DNA from: DATKAS01 sp963733765
GTDB taxonomy: Bacteria > Actinomycetota > Acidimicrobiia > Acidimicrobiales > DATKAS01
Length of the DNA stretch: 64,000 nucleotides
Direction of reading: 5' to 3'
Assembly: GCA_963733765.1 (NCBI GenBank)
Contig: CAVTEI010000003.1
Coordinates: 124,001 to 188,000, forward strand
The notes beneath the pieces were generated by a model. That model was not told the origin of the DNA, made no database searches, and saw nothing but the letters and a program-made list of their open reading frames with translations. Of this stretch, positions 1 through 9,624 are shown in pieces; the stretch's first letter is position 1; each line of letters begins with the position of its first letter. Both the position numbers and the translations under genes were made by a program.

Positions 1-3000
1 GTACAGCCGCACGCGCCCATCGGCGGTGCCGATCGCCCCCGACCCCACCCAGACGACGTCGCCGGACGTGCAGAGCGCATCGAGGTGGGCCGGCGAGTAG
101 CCGCGCAAGCGAGCGGGAAGGACGTCGAGCTCGAGCGCGCTGGCGGTGATCGGCGCGCCCTGCAGCTGACCGAGCACCTCGACCAGCCCGTCGACGCCGT
201 GTCGTTGCCCCGTCTGGATGCCCTGCCAACCCATCGCGAAGCGTGCGAACGCGTCCGCCTCGACGGGTTCGACCTCTCGGCGCAACGAGGCAAGCGATCG
301 GCGCCGCAGCTGACGCAACACCTCGACGTCGCACCACTCGCGCTCGGCGCCGTCGGGCCGGAACTCGCCGTGCACGACTCGGCCCGCGGTGACCAAACCC
401 GACAGCACCGACCGCATCCGTTCGAGGGGAACATCGAAGCGCGCCGCGGGCGCGCCGGGAAGGAATGGTCCGTGGCTCGCGGCGTACCGCGCGACGAGCT
501 CCTCGAGTGCGTGCGGCGCCGGCTCGGTGCAGGCGACGGGCAAGCCGAGGGGTATCGCCACGCCCAGGCCGTCGCGCAGCCGGCCGGCGTCGTTCGCGTC
601 CGCAAACCGCTGACTTCCGCCGATGCGGACTTCGATCGCACGTCGCGCCGAGACCAGCTCGCCGAGCAACGCCGCCACGTCGACGCCCGGCGCGCAACGA
701 GCGGCGATCTCCTCGAACGACAGGTCGCCGAGGAGTCGCAGCAGGTCGTGGACCTCGTCGAGATCACGGGCCTGGCGGCGCGGCGAAAGGCGCTGCAGGT
801 CGAGCTCGAGATCGGCGAGCACGCCGGGATCGATGAGCTCGCGCAGCTCCTCGGCTCCCATCAGGTCGCGGAGGAGGTCGCGGTCGAGCGACAGGGCGGC
901 GGCGCGACGCTCGGCGAGCGGCGAGTCGTACTCGTACATGTACTGGGCGATCCAGCCGAACAACAGCGACTGCGCGAACGGCGAGGCCTTCGGCGTGTCG
1001 ACCGACACCATCCGGATCGTCCGGGCTCGAAGCTCGGTGAGCACCCACTTGAGAGCGGGGACGTCGAACACGTCCTGCAGGCACTCTCGGGTGGTCTCGA
1101 GCAAGACCGGGAACGAGGGATGCTTCGACGCCACGGCGAGCAGATCGGCCGAGCGCTGGCGCTGCTGCCACAGCGGGGTGCGCTCGCCGGGCCGGCGGCG
1201 CGGCAACAGCAACGACCGAGCCGCGCACTCGCGGAACCTCGAGGCGAACAGCGAGGAGGTGGGCAGCGTGCTCACCACCACGTCGTCGATCTCCTCCGGG
1301 GAGATCAGCAGCTCTTCGATCGGCACCTCGTCCGCGGCCTCGGGCAGTCGCAGCACGATGCCGTCATCCGCCCACATCACCTCGACCGGCAGCCCGAGTC
1401 GCTCGTCCAGTCGCGCCCTCACCGCGATCGCCCACGGCGCGTGCACCCGCGCACCGAACGGAGTGAGCACGCAAACTCGCCAATCGCCGATCTCGTCACG
1501 GAACCGCTCGACCACGATCGTGCGGTCGTCGGGCACCGCGCCGCCCGACTCGGCCTGCTCGCGCACGTAACGCAACACGTTCTCGGCGGCCCAGCCATCG
1601 AGGCCCATCTCGCCGGTGAGGCGCTCGAGCGCGGCGGTCGGTGACGCCTCGCGGATCTCACGAACAAACGCGCCGAGCGCCCGGCCGAGCTCGAGAGGGC
1701 GTCCCGGCTTGTCGCCGTGCCAGAACGGCATCTTCCCGGGTTGACCCGGGGCGGGCGTGACCACGACACGCTCGAACGTGATGTCCTCGATGCGCCATGT
1801 CGACGCGCCGAGCACGAACGTCTCACCGGCGCGGCTCTCGTACACCATCTCTTCGTCGAGCTCGCCGACGCGCTTGCCGTCGGGGAGGAACACACCGAAC
1901 AACCCGCGATCGGGGATCGTTCCGCCGTTCGTCACCGCCAAACGTTTCGCGCCCTCCCGTGCCCGCAGCGTGCCGGCGACGCGATCCCACACGAGCCGGG
2001 GACGCAGCTCACGGAACTCCTCCGACGGATAGCGACCGGACAACAGCTCGAGGACCGACGTCAGCACCTCGTCGGAGAGCTCGCTGAACGGCGCGGCCCG
2101 CCGAACCAGAGCCGCGAGCGCATCGACGGTGACGTCGCCGGTCGCGCAGTGCGCCACGATCTGCTGCGCGAGCACATCGAGGGGGTTGCGCAGGTAGCGC
2201 GTCTCCTCGATCTGTCCTTGCCGCATCCGATCCACGACGACGGCCGCCTCGAGCAGATCACCCCGATGCTTCGGGAAGACCTTGCCGCGGCTCGGCTCGC
2301 CGACCTGATGCCCCGCCCGCCCGATGCGCTGCAAGCCCCTCGACACCGCCCCCGGCGACTCCACCTGGATGACGAGATCCACGGCGCCCATGTCGATGCC
2401 GAGCTCGAGGCTGCTCGTCGCCACGATCGCCCGCAGCGCCCCGGACTTGAGCTGATCCTCGACGAGCATCCGCTGCTCCCGGGCCAGCGACCCGTGGTGC
2501 GCCCTCACGAGGTCCTCACCACCGGGCGGGGTGACGCCTTCCTCGATCGCGAGCTCGTTGAGCCGGGCCGCGAGGCGTTCGGCCGACCGGCGGGCGTTGC
2601 AGAACACGATCGTCGAACGGTGCTCGAGGATCAGCTCGAGCAGGCGCGGATGCATCGCGGGCCAGATGCTGCGTCGGAGCGGACCCGCGGCGGCGGGGCC
2701 ACTCATCGGTTCCTCGATCACCTCGCCGAGCGCGCCCATGTCCTCGACGGGAATGACGACCTCGACGTCGAGCGGCTTGCGAATCCCCGCGTCGACGATC
2801 GTCACCGGTCGGCCCCGCCCGTCGACGCTGCCGCCGAGGAACCGGGCGATCTCGTCGAGGGGACGCTGCGTCGCCGACAGACCGATCCGCTGGAACGGCC
2901 TGTCGGTGATCTCCTCGAGCCGCTCGAGCGAAAGCGCGAGATGAGCGCCGCGCTTCGTGGCGGCGAGCGCGTGGATCTCGTCGACGATGACCGCGTCGAC

Positions 3001-3474
3001 GCTGCGCAACGTGTCGCGCGCCGACGACGTCAGCATCAGATACAGCGACTCGGGCGTCGTGATCAGCAGGTCGGGAGGATGACGGATCAGCGCGCTGCGG
3101 TCACGGCTCGACGTGTCGCCCGTGCGCATCCCGACGACGGGTTCGGTAAACGGCACACCGAGGCGCTCGGCCGCCAGCTTGATGCCCGCCAGCGGTGCCC
3201 GCAGATTCTTCTCGACGTCGAATGCGAGCGCGCGCAACGGCGAGATGTAGAGCACCCGGGTCCGCACCGCGCGGTCGGGCAGGGGCGACGTGACCAGCCG
3301 GTCGATCTCCCACAGGAACGCGGCGAGCGTCTTCCCCGAACCCGTGGGGGCGAGGATCAGGGTGTGCTCGCCCCGCGAGATCGGGCCCCACCCCAGGCTC
3401 TGAGCGGGCGTCGGCTCGGGGAAGGACGAGGAGAACCAAGCCCGGACGGCGGGCGAGAATTCCGTCAGCGCCAC
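1..3474 (-). CDS. lhr: ATP-dependent helicase Lhr (C-terminal end outside window)
   Basis: Large superfamily 2 DNA helicase of the Lhr group, a DNA-repair 3'-5' translocase in mycobacteria. About 1,158 residues are visible; family members are usually near 1,500, so roughly a quarter is cut off at position 1. Motifs in order: Walker A APTGSGKT (residues 42-49), DEIH box (165-168), SATQRP motif III shortly after, and motif VI QRIGRAGH (382-389). The reading frame is open and in register from 3474 to 1, and its last visible residues (DGRVRLY) suit the Lhr C-terminal region. The GTG at 3474 is chosen because the protein then starts right before the conserved TEFSP..WF segment. No clear Shine-Dalgarno is seen. 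It lies 10 bases behind the peptidase gene, so co-transcription is possible, although the two functions are unrelated. Confidence 0.93.
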   Translation of the reverse strand, partial: MALTEFSPAVRAWFSSSFPEPTPAQSLGWGPISRGEHTLILAPTGSGKTLAAFLWEIDRLVTSPLPDRAVRTRVLYISPLRALAFDVEKNLRAPLAGIKLAAERLGVPFTEPVVGMRTGDTSSRDRSALIRHPPDLLITTPESLYLMLTSSARDTLRSVDAVIVDEIHALAATKRGAHLALSLERLEEITDRPFQRIGLSATQRPLDEIARFLGGSVDGRGRPVTIVDAGIRKPLDVEVVIPVEDMGALGEVIEEPMSGPAAAGPLRRSIWPAMHPRLLELILEHRSTIVFCNARRSAERLAARLNELAIEEGVTPPGGEDLVRAHHGSLAREQRMLVEDQLKSGALRAIVATSSLELGIDMGAVDLVIQVESPGAVSRGLQRIGRAGHQVGEPSRGKVFPKHRGDLLEAAVVVDRMRQGQIEETRYLRNPLDVLAQQIVAHCATGDVTVDALAALVRRAAPFSELSDEVLTSVLELLSGRYPSEEFRELRPRLVWDRVAGTLRAREGAKRLAVTNGGTIPDRGLFGVFLPDGKRVGELDEEMVYESRAGETFVLGASTWRIEDITFERVVVTPAPGQPGKMPFWHGDKPGRPLELGRALGAFVREIREASPTAALERLTGEMGLDGWAAENVLRYVREQAESGGAVPDDRTIVVERFRDEIGDWRVCVLTPFGARVHAPWAIAVRARLDERLGLPVEVMWADDGIVLRLPEAADEVPIEELLISPEEIDDVVVSTLPTSSLFASRFRECAARSLLLPRRRPGERTPLWQQRQRSADLLAVASKHPSFPVLLETTRECLQDVFDVPALKWVLTELRARTIRMVSVDTPKASPFAQSLLFGWIAQYMYEYDSPLAERRAAALSLDRDLLRDLMGAEELRELIDPGVLADLELDLQRLSPRRQARDLDEVHDLLRLLGDLSFEEIAARCAPGVDVAALLGELVSARRAIEVRIGGSQRFADANDAGRLRDGLGVAIPLGLPVACTEPAPHALEELVARYAASHGPFLPGAPAARFDVPLERMRSVLSGLVTAGRVVHGEFRPDGAEREWCDVEVLRQLRRRSLASLRREVEPVEADAFARFAMGWQGIQTGQRHGVDGLVEVLGQLQGAPITASALELDVLPARLRGYSPAHLDALCTSGDVVWVGSGAIGTADGRVRLY

Positions 3475-3484
3475 CTGTTCGAGG

Positions 3485-5444
3485 CTACGGCACGACATCC
3501 GTCATCGACGCGGTCGAGACCAATCCCCCGACCTGCCCGATGGCGAGGTCGGCGTAGATGTCGACGCCGCTGTCGATCGGCGATATCTGGAACGTGAGGG
3601 CCGTGGGGTCGGCGCGCAGCTGCGCGCCGCCTGCAATCGACGTGTCGCTCACCTTCACGAACTTCAATGCACCGTCGGCTCCGAGCCGCGCGACGATCGG
3701 CACGAGCACGCCATCGGGATCGAGGATGAAGCCTGAGGTGGCGAGTCCGACCCCGGCGTCGTCCGTGTCGCTGACGATCTCGGTTGGGTCCTGCTTCACC
3801 TCGTAGTACGTGCGCTGTGACTTGCCCGTGGTCAGATCCACGATCGCGTTGCCGAACACGGTGAGCACCGTGGGCTGGTCGATGCCGTCGGGGTAGTAGG
3901 CGAACGGCGCTGTGAACGTCAGCGTGTTGGCGTCGGGGTCGACGGTGATCTTGCGATACACCTCCGAGCTCACCAGGCCGTCGCTCACCTTCAGGGCGCT
4001 GAGGTCCCAGGCGCCTCCTGCGAGGCCTTCGCCGGCCTGCGAGAACGCTCCCGGGTCCTCACCGATGAGCACCGGCGACCCATCGGCGTCCATGAGGCCG
4101 TAGCGAATGCGGACAGCGGAGATCGTCTCGGCTTCGGCGACTTGGAACGGGACGGTGAGGAAAACACCCTGCTCGGTGAAGTCGTAGTCCGCCGACGAGG
4201 TTGCCTCCCCCTCGTCCTCGAACGTCACAGGGCTCGCTTCGCCTCGGCTCGCGCCACTCGTGTAGTACGCACCCAAGAAGCGGCTCCATCCCGCGACCGC
4301 GGGCACGTTGTCGTACGACTTGCGGTACGTCGTCGAACTCAGGCGGGTAGTAGAGCGACACGCCCGACGACGCGGCGAGAGCGGAGCCGACGACCTTGTA
4401 CGCGACCGCGGCCTGAAGCGTGCTGGATATGGCCGCCATCTCCGGGGCCGGCCCCGAAAGGGAGCTCGACAGGACACCGAGATCGACCAGGTGGAAGTCG
4501 AGATTCGGATCAGGGTTCCGTCCGTAGCTGAGGATGTTGGCGCGGGTCGAGCTGAAGGCCGGGGCCACGGTCGCGGCGTCACCAGACAGCTCGTTGCCAG
4601 CGCCGTTGACGGCATCCATCAGCGCGGGGACCTTCGACCCGTCGACGACCGCCAACGTCACTCCGGCATCGGTGTTCTGGCTCTTCGCGTACCGCATGAA
4701 CGCGTCGGAGATCGCGCGGCCCAAGTCGAGTCCGGAGCCGCCGCCGCCCTTGATCGCGCTGAAACCGGAGTAGTCCCACCCATGCCCGGGCTCGAGCTCC
4801 GCTGACCCAGTGATCCAGTTCGCCATCGGGGCGAGCGTGCCAAGCACCGCCGTGTTCGACATGAGGCACGAGTCGAAACCGAGCATCTCGTACTTCGCCT
4901 TGCCGGCGCCGGTGAGCCCGGACTGCAGCGCTTGCTGGAGGCTCGAGAGGCTCATCATGTGGTTGGTCTGCTCGTCGAGCGCGGTTCCCAGCCAACCGGC
5001 CCCGTGATCCCAGATGATCACCGCGAGCTTGTCGGACGGATGGCGCTGCGCACCCCGCGTGATGAACCCGCTCAGGGTTCCGGGATCCCCGCTGTCGACC
5101 TGCCCGAGGTTCTCGACCTCGGCGAACGAGCCCGCGTCGACTTGCAGCACCTTCGCGCCGGTGAAGTCACCAATGTTCCCGAGAGGAGCGTTGGAGTACG
5201 CGGGCGAACGGTCGATGAAGACCTCGATGTCGAGCCCGGGCCCGCTTCCGACGCTCGCCAGCTGCTGAAGGTTGGGCATCGCGAACGATTCGAGGTTGTT
5301 GTCCGCAGCGACGTACACGAGAACGGTCCAACCGGGTTGCGCGGCGGCGACAGGTTGCGACACCACCAGCCCACCCGCGGCGACACCAGTGACCGCGCCG
5401 CAGACTGCTAGGGCGGCCAACCAGCGCTTCGCACGACCGGTCAT
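3485..5444 (-). CDS. Secreted clostripain-like cysteine peptidase (C11), one frame break
   Basis: Family C11 (clostripain) cysteine peptidase, exported. The N-terminus carries a basic start and a hydrophobic stretch typical of a signal peptide (residues about 8-35). The catalytic pair is visible as His147 in WDHGAGW and Cys193 in GFDSCLM. Translation from ATG 5444, preceded by a GGGGGAG ribosome site, runs to about 4328. There a single extra base (GACGAC-g-TACCGC on the coding strand) breaks the frame, and the C-terminal half continues one frame over to the stop at 3485. Removing that base gives about 652 residues. The C-terminal half (YRKSYDNVPAVAG onward) is a beta-rich extension of unknown role. 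It is divergent from the neighbouring binding-lipoprotein gene, with 56 bases between starts. The family call is firm; substrate is unknown. Confidence 0.85.
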
Positions 5445-5482
5445 TCGCTCCCCCTGCCCCTCAGGGCACCCGCCAATCGTGT

Positions 5483-5496
5483 GAACGGTACCGTTC
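5483..5496. promoter_or_regulatory. Perfect 14-base palindrome between divergent genes
   Basis: GAACGGTACCGTTC reads identically on both strands. It lies in the 56-base gap between the peptidase start (5444) and the binding-lipoprotein start (5501), ending 4 bases before the latter. Position and symmetry suggest a dimeric repressor operator, perhaps of TetR type. The regulator is not identified and no matching palindrome was noticed elsewhere in the window. Confidence 0.4.
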
Positions 5497-5500
5497 TCTC

Positions 5501-6835
5501 GTGGGTCGGGCCGCAAGACGCTGGTCGTGCGTTGCGCTCACGGCCATGCTCGCGATCGCCGCCTGCACCTCCGGCGACGACTCCGGCGCCAACGACACGC
5601 GCGGCTCGGCAGCGACCACGAGTGCGGACCAGGCCGCGGATGGCGAGGTCGTCTTCGCCGGGTTCAACTTCACCGAGAGCACGATCCTGGCTCACCTGTA
5701 CGCCCTCGCGGCTGAGGCTCGAGGCATCCCGACCGAGGTGCGCGAGTCAGTTGGGCCGCGCGAAGTCGTGCAGGGGATGTTGTTCGACGGCGAGCTCGGC
5801 GTCGTGCCCGAATATCTCGGCGGCGCGCTCATCGGAGTGGGCGGCGACGCGACCGAAGACTCCGAGGACTCGCAGGAGGATCTGCGCCAGCTCATGGAAG
5901 ACCAAGGCGTGGCCGTCCTCGATCTCGCCGATGCCACGAACCGAGACGCCGTTGCCGTCACGCTCGATACGGCGACGGAGTTCCAGCTCCGCTCGATGAG
6001 CGACCTCGACGCGGTCGCGCCGGACCTCACCTTCGGTGGCCCTGAGGAGTGCCCGGACAGGGAGCTCTGCATCCGGGGTCTCGAGGACACCTACGGCCTC
6101 ACGTTCCACGACTTCGTTGCCCTCGAGCCCGGCCTGCCGACCGCGTCGGCCCTGGCGAAGGGCGACATCGGTGCGGCGGCGGTATTCACGACCGACGCGA
6201 CGATCTCGGTGTTCACGCTTGTCGTGCTCGATGACGACAAGGGCCTGTATCCCGCGCAGAACGTTGTGCCGGTCGTGCGCCAAGACGTGCTCGAGGCGTA
6301 CCCGGAGCTCGAGGATGTGCTCAACGACGTATCGGACCAACTGACCACTCGTGAGCTGCGCGCCCTGAACTACACCGTCGCGATCACCGGGGAGCAGCCG
6401 GTGAGGGCCGCTCGGACCTGGCTCGAGGACAAAGGCATCCTCTGTAAGCGAGGAGCGGAAAGCGTGACGCAGGGCGGCGCAATGCGCCGCCGGTGCGCGA
6501 AGCACCGATTGTCGAGCGAAGCGAGCAGGAGCCGCTCGAAGCGCAGCGGAGAGCGGCGACGAGGAGGAACGGGCGGCGCAATGCGCCGCCGGGTGCGCGA
6601 AGCACCGATTGTCGAGCGAAGCGAGCAGGAGCCGATCGAAGCGGAGCGGAGAGCGGCGACGAGGCAAACGAGTCATAGACTCCGGCCATGGCCGAGTGGC
6701 ATCCCGCAGAATGGCACCCCGCGTTCGAGGAGTACTGCGAGACCATCTACGAGCTCGCCGAGGATGACGTCGAGGTCATTCAGGCACGGATCGCCGAGCG
6801 CATGGGGGTCTCGCGACCGGCGGTTTCGGAGATGA
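5501..6835 (+). CDS. Glycine betaine/osmoprotectant-type substrate-binding lipoprotein with abnormal C-terminal extension
   Basis: Extracytoplasmic binding protein of the OpuAC/ProX (quaternary amine) type. The GTG start gives a lipoprotein signal with lipobox AIAAC near residue 22. The conserved part contains the FNFTES segment and a VVPEYLGGAL segment typical of osmoprotectant binding proteins. Homology ends near residue 315 (WLEDKGIL, about position 6445), matching the usual family length. Beyond that the open frame runs through two copies of the 99-base repeat and into the next gene as Arg/Ser-rich low-complexity sequence, so the authentic stop has probably been lost or shifted. Out-of-frame stops at 6445 and 6465 are candidates for the original end. 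No permease or ATPase gene is adjacent, so it is an orphan component here. Confidence 0.75.
   Translation: MGRAARRWSCVALTAMLAIAACTSGDDSGANDTRGSAATTSADQAADGEVVFAGFNFTESTILAHLYALAAEARGIPTEVRESVGPREVVQGMLFDGELGVVPEYLGGALIGVGGDATEDSEDSQEDLRQLMEDQGVAVLDLADATNRDAVAVTLDTATEFQLRSMSDLDAVAPDLTFGGPEECPDRELCIRGLEDTYGLTFHDFVALEPGLPTASALAKGDIGAAAVFTTDATISVFTLVVLDDDKGLYPAQNVVPVVRQDVLEAYPELEDVLNDVSDQLTTRELRALNYTVAITGEQPVRAARTWLEDKGILCKRGAESVTQGGAMRRRCAKHRLSSEASRSRSKRSGERRRGGTGGAMRRRVREAPIVERSEQEPIEAERRAATRQTSHRLRPWPSGIPQNGTPRSRSTARPSTSSPRMTSRSFRHGSPSAWGSRDRRFRR
6472..6570. repeat. 99-base intergenic repeat, copy A
   Basis: First of three copies. It opens with a perfect 9-base-arm inverted repeat (GGCGGCGCA, one base, TGCGCCGCC), continues with a conserved core including CACCGATTGTCGAGCG and AGCGAGCAGGAGCC, and closes with GCGGCGACGAGG. 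It is directly abutted by copy B. Copies A and B differ at only a few positions. Function is unknown; the arrangement resembles small palindromic (REP-like) repeats. Confidence 0.8.
6571..6669. repeat. 99-base intergenic repeat, copy B
   Basis: Tandem partner of copy A with the same hairpin head and core. It ends 18 bases before the DtxR-family start codon, so any transcript of that gene beginning upstream would carry the element in its leader. Confidence 0.8.
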
Positions 6836-7353
6836 TCAAGCGGCTCGAGCACGAACATCTCGTCGACATCGACGGTCGCATCCGGCTCACCAGCCGAGGT
6901 CGAGCACTGGCCGAGCAGGTCGTGCGGCGGCACCGGCTCGCCGAGCGGTTCCTCACCGACATCCTCCAGCTCTCATGGGCCGACGCGCACCACGAGGCCG
7001 GCAAGTGGGAGCACGTGATCTCCGACTCGGTCGAGGCCGCGATCAGCCGGGTGCTCGGGGCGCCGACCACCTGTCCGCACGGCAATCCGATCCCGGGCTC
7101 GAGCTACAAAGCACCCGACGCGCACCCGCTCTCGGGGCTCGACGTCGGCGCGAAGTTCACCGTGAGTCGCATCCCGGAAGAGCTCGAGTTCACACCGGGG
7201 CTGCTCGACTTCCTCGAGGAGAGCGCGATCACTCCGGGGCGCGTCGGCAAGGTGACGGCCGCTTCCCCCGACGGCACCGTGACTGTTGAGATCGAGGGTC
7301 ACACAGTCGGCGTCGGCGCGTTCGCCAGCGACCGCATCCTCGTCACCGCCTGA
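6688..7353 (+). CDS. DtxR/IdeR-family metal-dependent transcriptional regulator
   Basis: 221-residue metal-sensing repressor of the DtxR family, which binds Fe or Mn and represses metal-uptake genes. The winged helix-turn-helix occupies residues about 12-72 (RIAERMGVSRPAVSEMIKRL is the recognition region). The dimerisation and metal-binding domain covers about 75-140, with likely ligands in RRHRLAERF, AHHEAGKWEH and CPHGNP (Cys129). A C-terminal SH3/FeoA-like domain (about 150-221) ends the protein, so it is the long, three-domain type. ATG 6688 is the only sensible start; the odd duplicated AEWHP at the N-terminus is real in the sequence. The adjacent genes give no hint of a direct target, so a global role is as likely as a local one. 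Confidence 0.92.
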   Translation: MAEWHPAEWHPAFEEYCETIYELAEDDVEVIQARIAERMGVSRPAVSEMIKRLEHEHLVDIDGRIRLTSRGRALAEQVVRRHRLAERFLTDILQLSWADAHHEAGKWEHVISDSVEAAISRVLGAPTTCPHGNPIPGSSYKAPDAHPLSGLDVGAKFTVSRIPEELEFTPGLLDFLEESAITPGRVGKVTAASPDGTVTVEIEGHTVGVGAFASDRILVTA

Positions 7354-7356
7354 TCG

Positions 7357-9415
7357 TCACTCAGCCAACGCGTCCGGCAACGGATCGGCGTGCACGATCA
7401 CGAGTCGCTTCGTCGCTCGGGTCAGCGCGACATACAGGGCGCGCAGGCCCTGGTGCTCCTCGTCGACGATCCGGCCCGGCTCGACGACCACGACGCCGTC
7501 GAGCTCGAGTCCCTTCACGAGCCCGACCGGAACGACGGTGACCTGTGCGTCGAGCGCCTGGCGCGCCGCGCGCCCCACTGCGAAGCCGCGTGACTCGAGC
7601 GCGCTCGCGACGAAGTCCGCCTGCGATCCGGGAGTCACGACCGCCACGGAGCCGTCGCCGAGAGCGGCGAGCAACGTCTCGACTGCAGACGCGACCTCCG
7701 AGGCGAGCTCGGCGCCGGCAACTCTGCGGATGATCGGTGGCACGTCGCCCTCCCGCACGGAACGGGGAGGCACGAGCGCGGGCGCCGCGACTGAGAGCAC
7801 GCGCGCGGCGAGCGCCATCGACTGCGCGGGAATGCGATAGCCGATCGTCAGCTCTCGCACGCGCGGCGGCTTGCGCGCGGGCAGGTGAGCGAGGATGTCG
7901 TCCCAGGACGACGGCGCGATCGCGCCGGTGGCTTGTGCGAGATCGCCGACCATCGTGATCGAACCGTTGAGAGAACGGCGGCTGATCATCCGCACGGCCA
8001 TCGGCGTGAGGTCCTGTGCTTCGTCGATGACGATGTGGCCGTAGGTGCGAATCTCCTCGGCCTCTTGCCCGGCGCGCGCCGGCTTCGGGCCCGAGCAACG
8101 CGAGTGCTTCGTCGAGGAGCGGGATGTCGGCGTCGGTCCAGGGCACCTCCTCGACCGTTTCGGAGCGGGGCCGGACCAATCGCGCGACCTCGTCGTCGTC
8201 GAACGAAGTGCGGGCGGCGAGCCTGAGCAACGCCGCGGACCCGAAGAGATCGTGGAGAAGCTGCGCGGGGGTGAGCACCGGCCACATCCACTCGAGCGCC
8301 GCGCGCACCTCCTCGGTGGAGCGCACCCGCTCACGCACTGTCCCGGAGTCGACGGTGTCGCGGGCGCTCGCCGCGAGGGCATCGAACAGCGCTTGCTCGA
8401 CGAAGCGACGCGCCGCGTTGTGTTGATGAGCGCGGCGAGTCGCGGCGCGGACGATGCGCTGTGACGTTGGCACGTCGACCCGCAACGACGTGAGGCCGAA
8501 CGGCACCACCAGGTCGCGCGTGAGCGGACGCTGCCGATCGCGCACTGCTCGGGCCAGCAGCGCCGCCATCCGGACCTCGCCCTTCAGACGCGCCACGGGC
8601 AGGCTCTCGGCCGCGTGCACACGGACACCGGGCACGAGGTCGGCCAGCACGACCTGCTCGACGCCCGTCTCGCCGAGCGAGGGAAGCACCCGGTGGATGT
8701 AGCGCAGGAAGACGCGGTTCGGTCCGATCACGAGCACGCCCTGGTCCTCGAGCGGGAACCGGTAGGTGTAGAGGAGATAGGCGGCGCGGTGGAGCGCGAC
8801 CACGGTCTTGCCGGTGCCCGGCCCGCCCTGCACGACGAGCACGCCGCCCAGCTCGGAGCGGATGATCTCGTCCTGCTCCGCCTGGATCGTCGCCACGATG
8901 TCGCCGAGCTGGCCCGTGCGCGACTGCTCGAGCGCGGCGAGGAGGGCACCGGGCCCGACGAGATCGCTGTCGGGCGTGACCGACGCGTCGAACACCTCGT
9001 CTTCGATGCCGAGCAGCGTGCGGCCTCGCACCGCGAAGTGACGCCGGCGGGTGAGACCCATCGGCGCGCGTCCCGTCGCCCGGTAGAACGGCTCGGCGAC
9101 CGGCGCTCGCCAGTCGACAACGACGGGTTCTTGTCGCTCGTCGGCGACCGCCAAGCGGCCGATGTGGAAGGCCTCGCCGGTCGTCCGGTCGATGCGGCCG
9201 AACACCAGGGCAGCGTCGCCGATCTCGAGGTGGGCCAGACGGCTCCGGACGGTCTCCTCGATCACGTCTCGCTCGTAGCGGGCCTGGTGCGTGCCGCCGC
9301 GGCCGACCTCGGTGAGGCCCCTCAGACGCTCGGCCTGCGCCTTCGCCCGATCGAGGCAGTCGTACGCACGCTCGATGTAGGCCTGCTCTTCGGCGAGCTC
9401 GGGGTGCTGCGACAT
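7357..9415 (-). CDS. helD: HelD-like UvrD/Rep-family helicase, one frame break
   Basis: Superfamily 1 ATPase of the HelD (helicase IV-like) type; actinobacterial HelD proteins recycle stalled RNA polymerase. ATG 9415 (MSQHPELAEEQ) is the first credible start. An N-terminal coiled-coil-like arm with ERAYDCLDRAKAQAERLRGL is followed by the Walker A GGPGTGKTVVALHRA, a long insertion, DEAQDLTPM (motif II), GYRIPAQ (motif IV region) and the ALTRATKRL motif VI near the C-terminus. The frame changes once, near 8080 in a GC dinucleotide run (GGCGCGCGCC), equivalent to one extra base. Restored length is about 685 residues, close to the family. Confidence is high for the family and moderate for the RNA polymerase role. 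Confidence 0.85.
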
Positions 9416-9441
9416 CGACCGTCCCGAGGGGGTTGGAGCGG

Positions 9442-9519
9442 GTGGTGACCGAGACAATCCGCAAGAAGCGGAGGATCCATGGTATCTGGCCCATCTCGGA
9501 GAACTACGGCACCATGTGA
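9442..9519 (+). CDS. Possible 25-codon leader ORF, low confidence
   Basis: In the gap between helD and repeat copy C, a GTG-started frame encodes a basic then polar peptide (TETIRKKRR, then PISENYGTM) ending in TGA at 9517. GGAG at 9435 could serve as a ribosome site. It stops two bases before the repeat. I recognise no family. It could equally be a chance reading frame in the EEP gene's 5' region. Confidence 0.25.
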   Translation: MVTETIRKKRRIHGIWPISENYGTM

Positions 9520-9520
9520 G

Positions 9521-9618
9521 GGGCGGCGCAGTGCGCCGCCCGGGTCGCGCGAAGCACCGATTGTCGAGCGCAGCGAGCAGGAGCCGGCGGAAGCGAAGCG
9601 GACGACGGCGACGAGGAT
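9521..9618. repeat. 99-base intergenic repeat, copy C
   Basis: Third copy, same orientation as A and B, about 2.9 kb away. The hairpin head is conserved with only the central base changed (A to G). The closing GGCGACGAGG supplies a GAGG at 9613-9616, placed about 8 bases before ATG 9625, so the repeat end appears to provide the Shine-Dalgarno of the downstream gene. Confidence 0.8.
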
Positions 9619-9624
9619 TTGTCG

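Noticed and set aside
85..1644. Long plus-strand open frame opposite Lhr
   Set aside because: It is antisense to clear helicase motifs and has the Arg/His-rich composition typical of GC-rich shadow frames.
1717..3597. 626-codon plus-strand frame opposite Lhr and the peptidase
   Set aside because: Shadow of the Lhr gene; no motif, and the opposite strand carries DEIH, SATQRP and QRIGRAGH in register.
6472..6669. CRISPR array
   Set aside because: Only two tandem units without spacers between them, plus a third copy 2.9 kb away; the units are 99 bases with a hairpin head and no cas genes are present.
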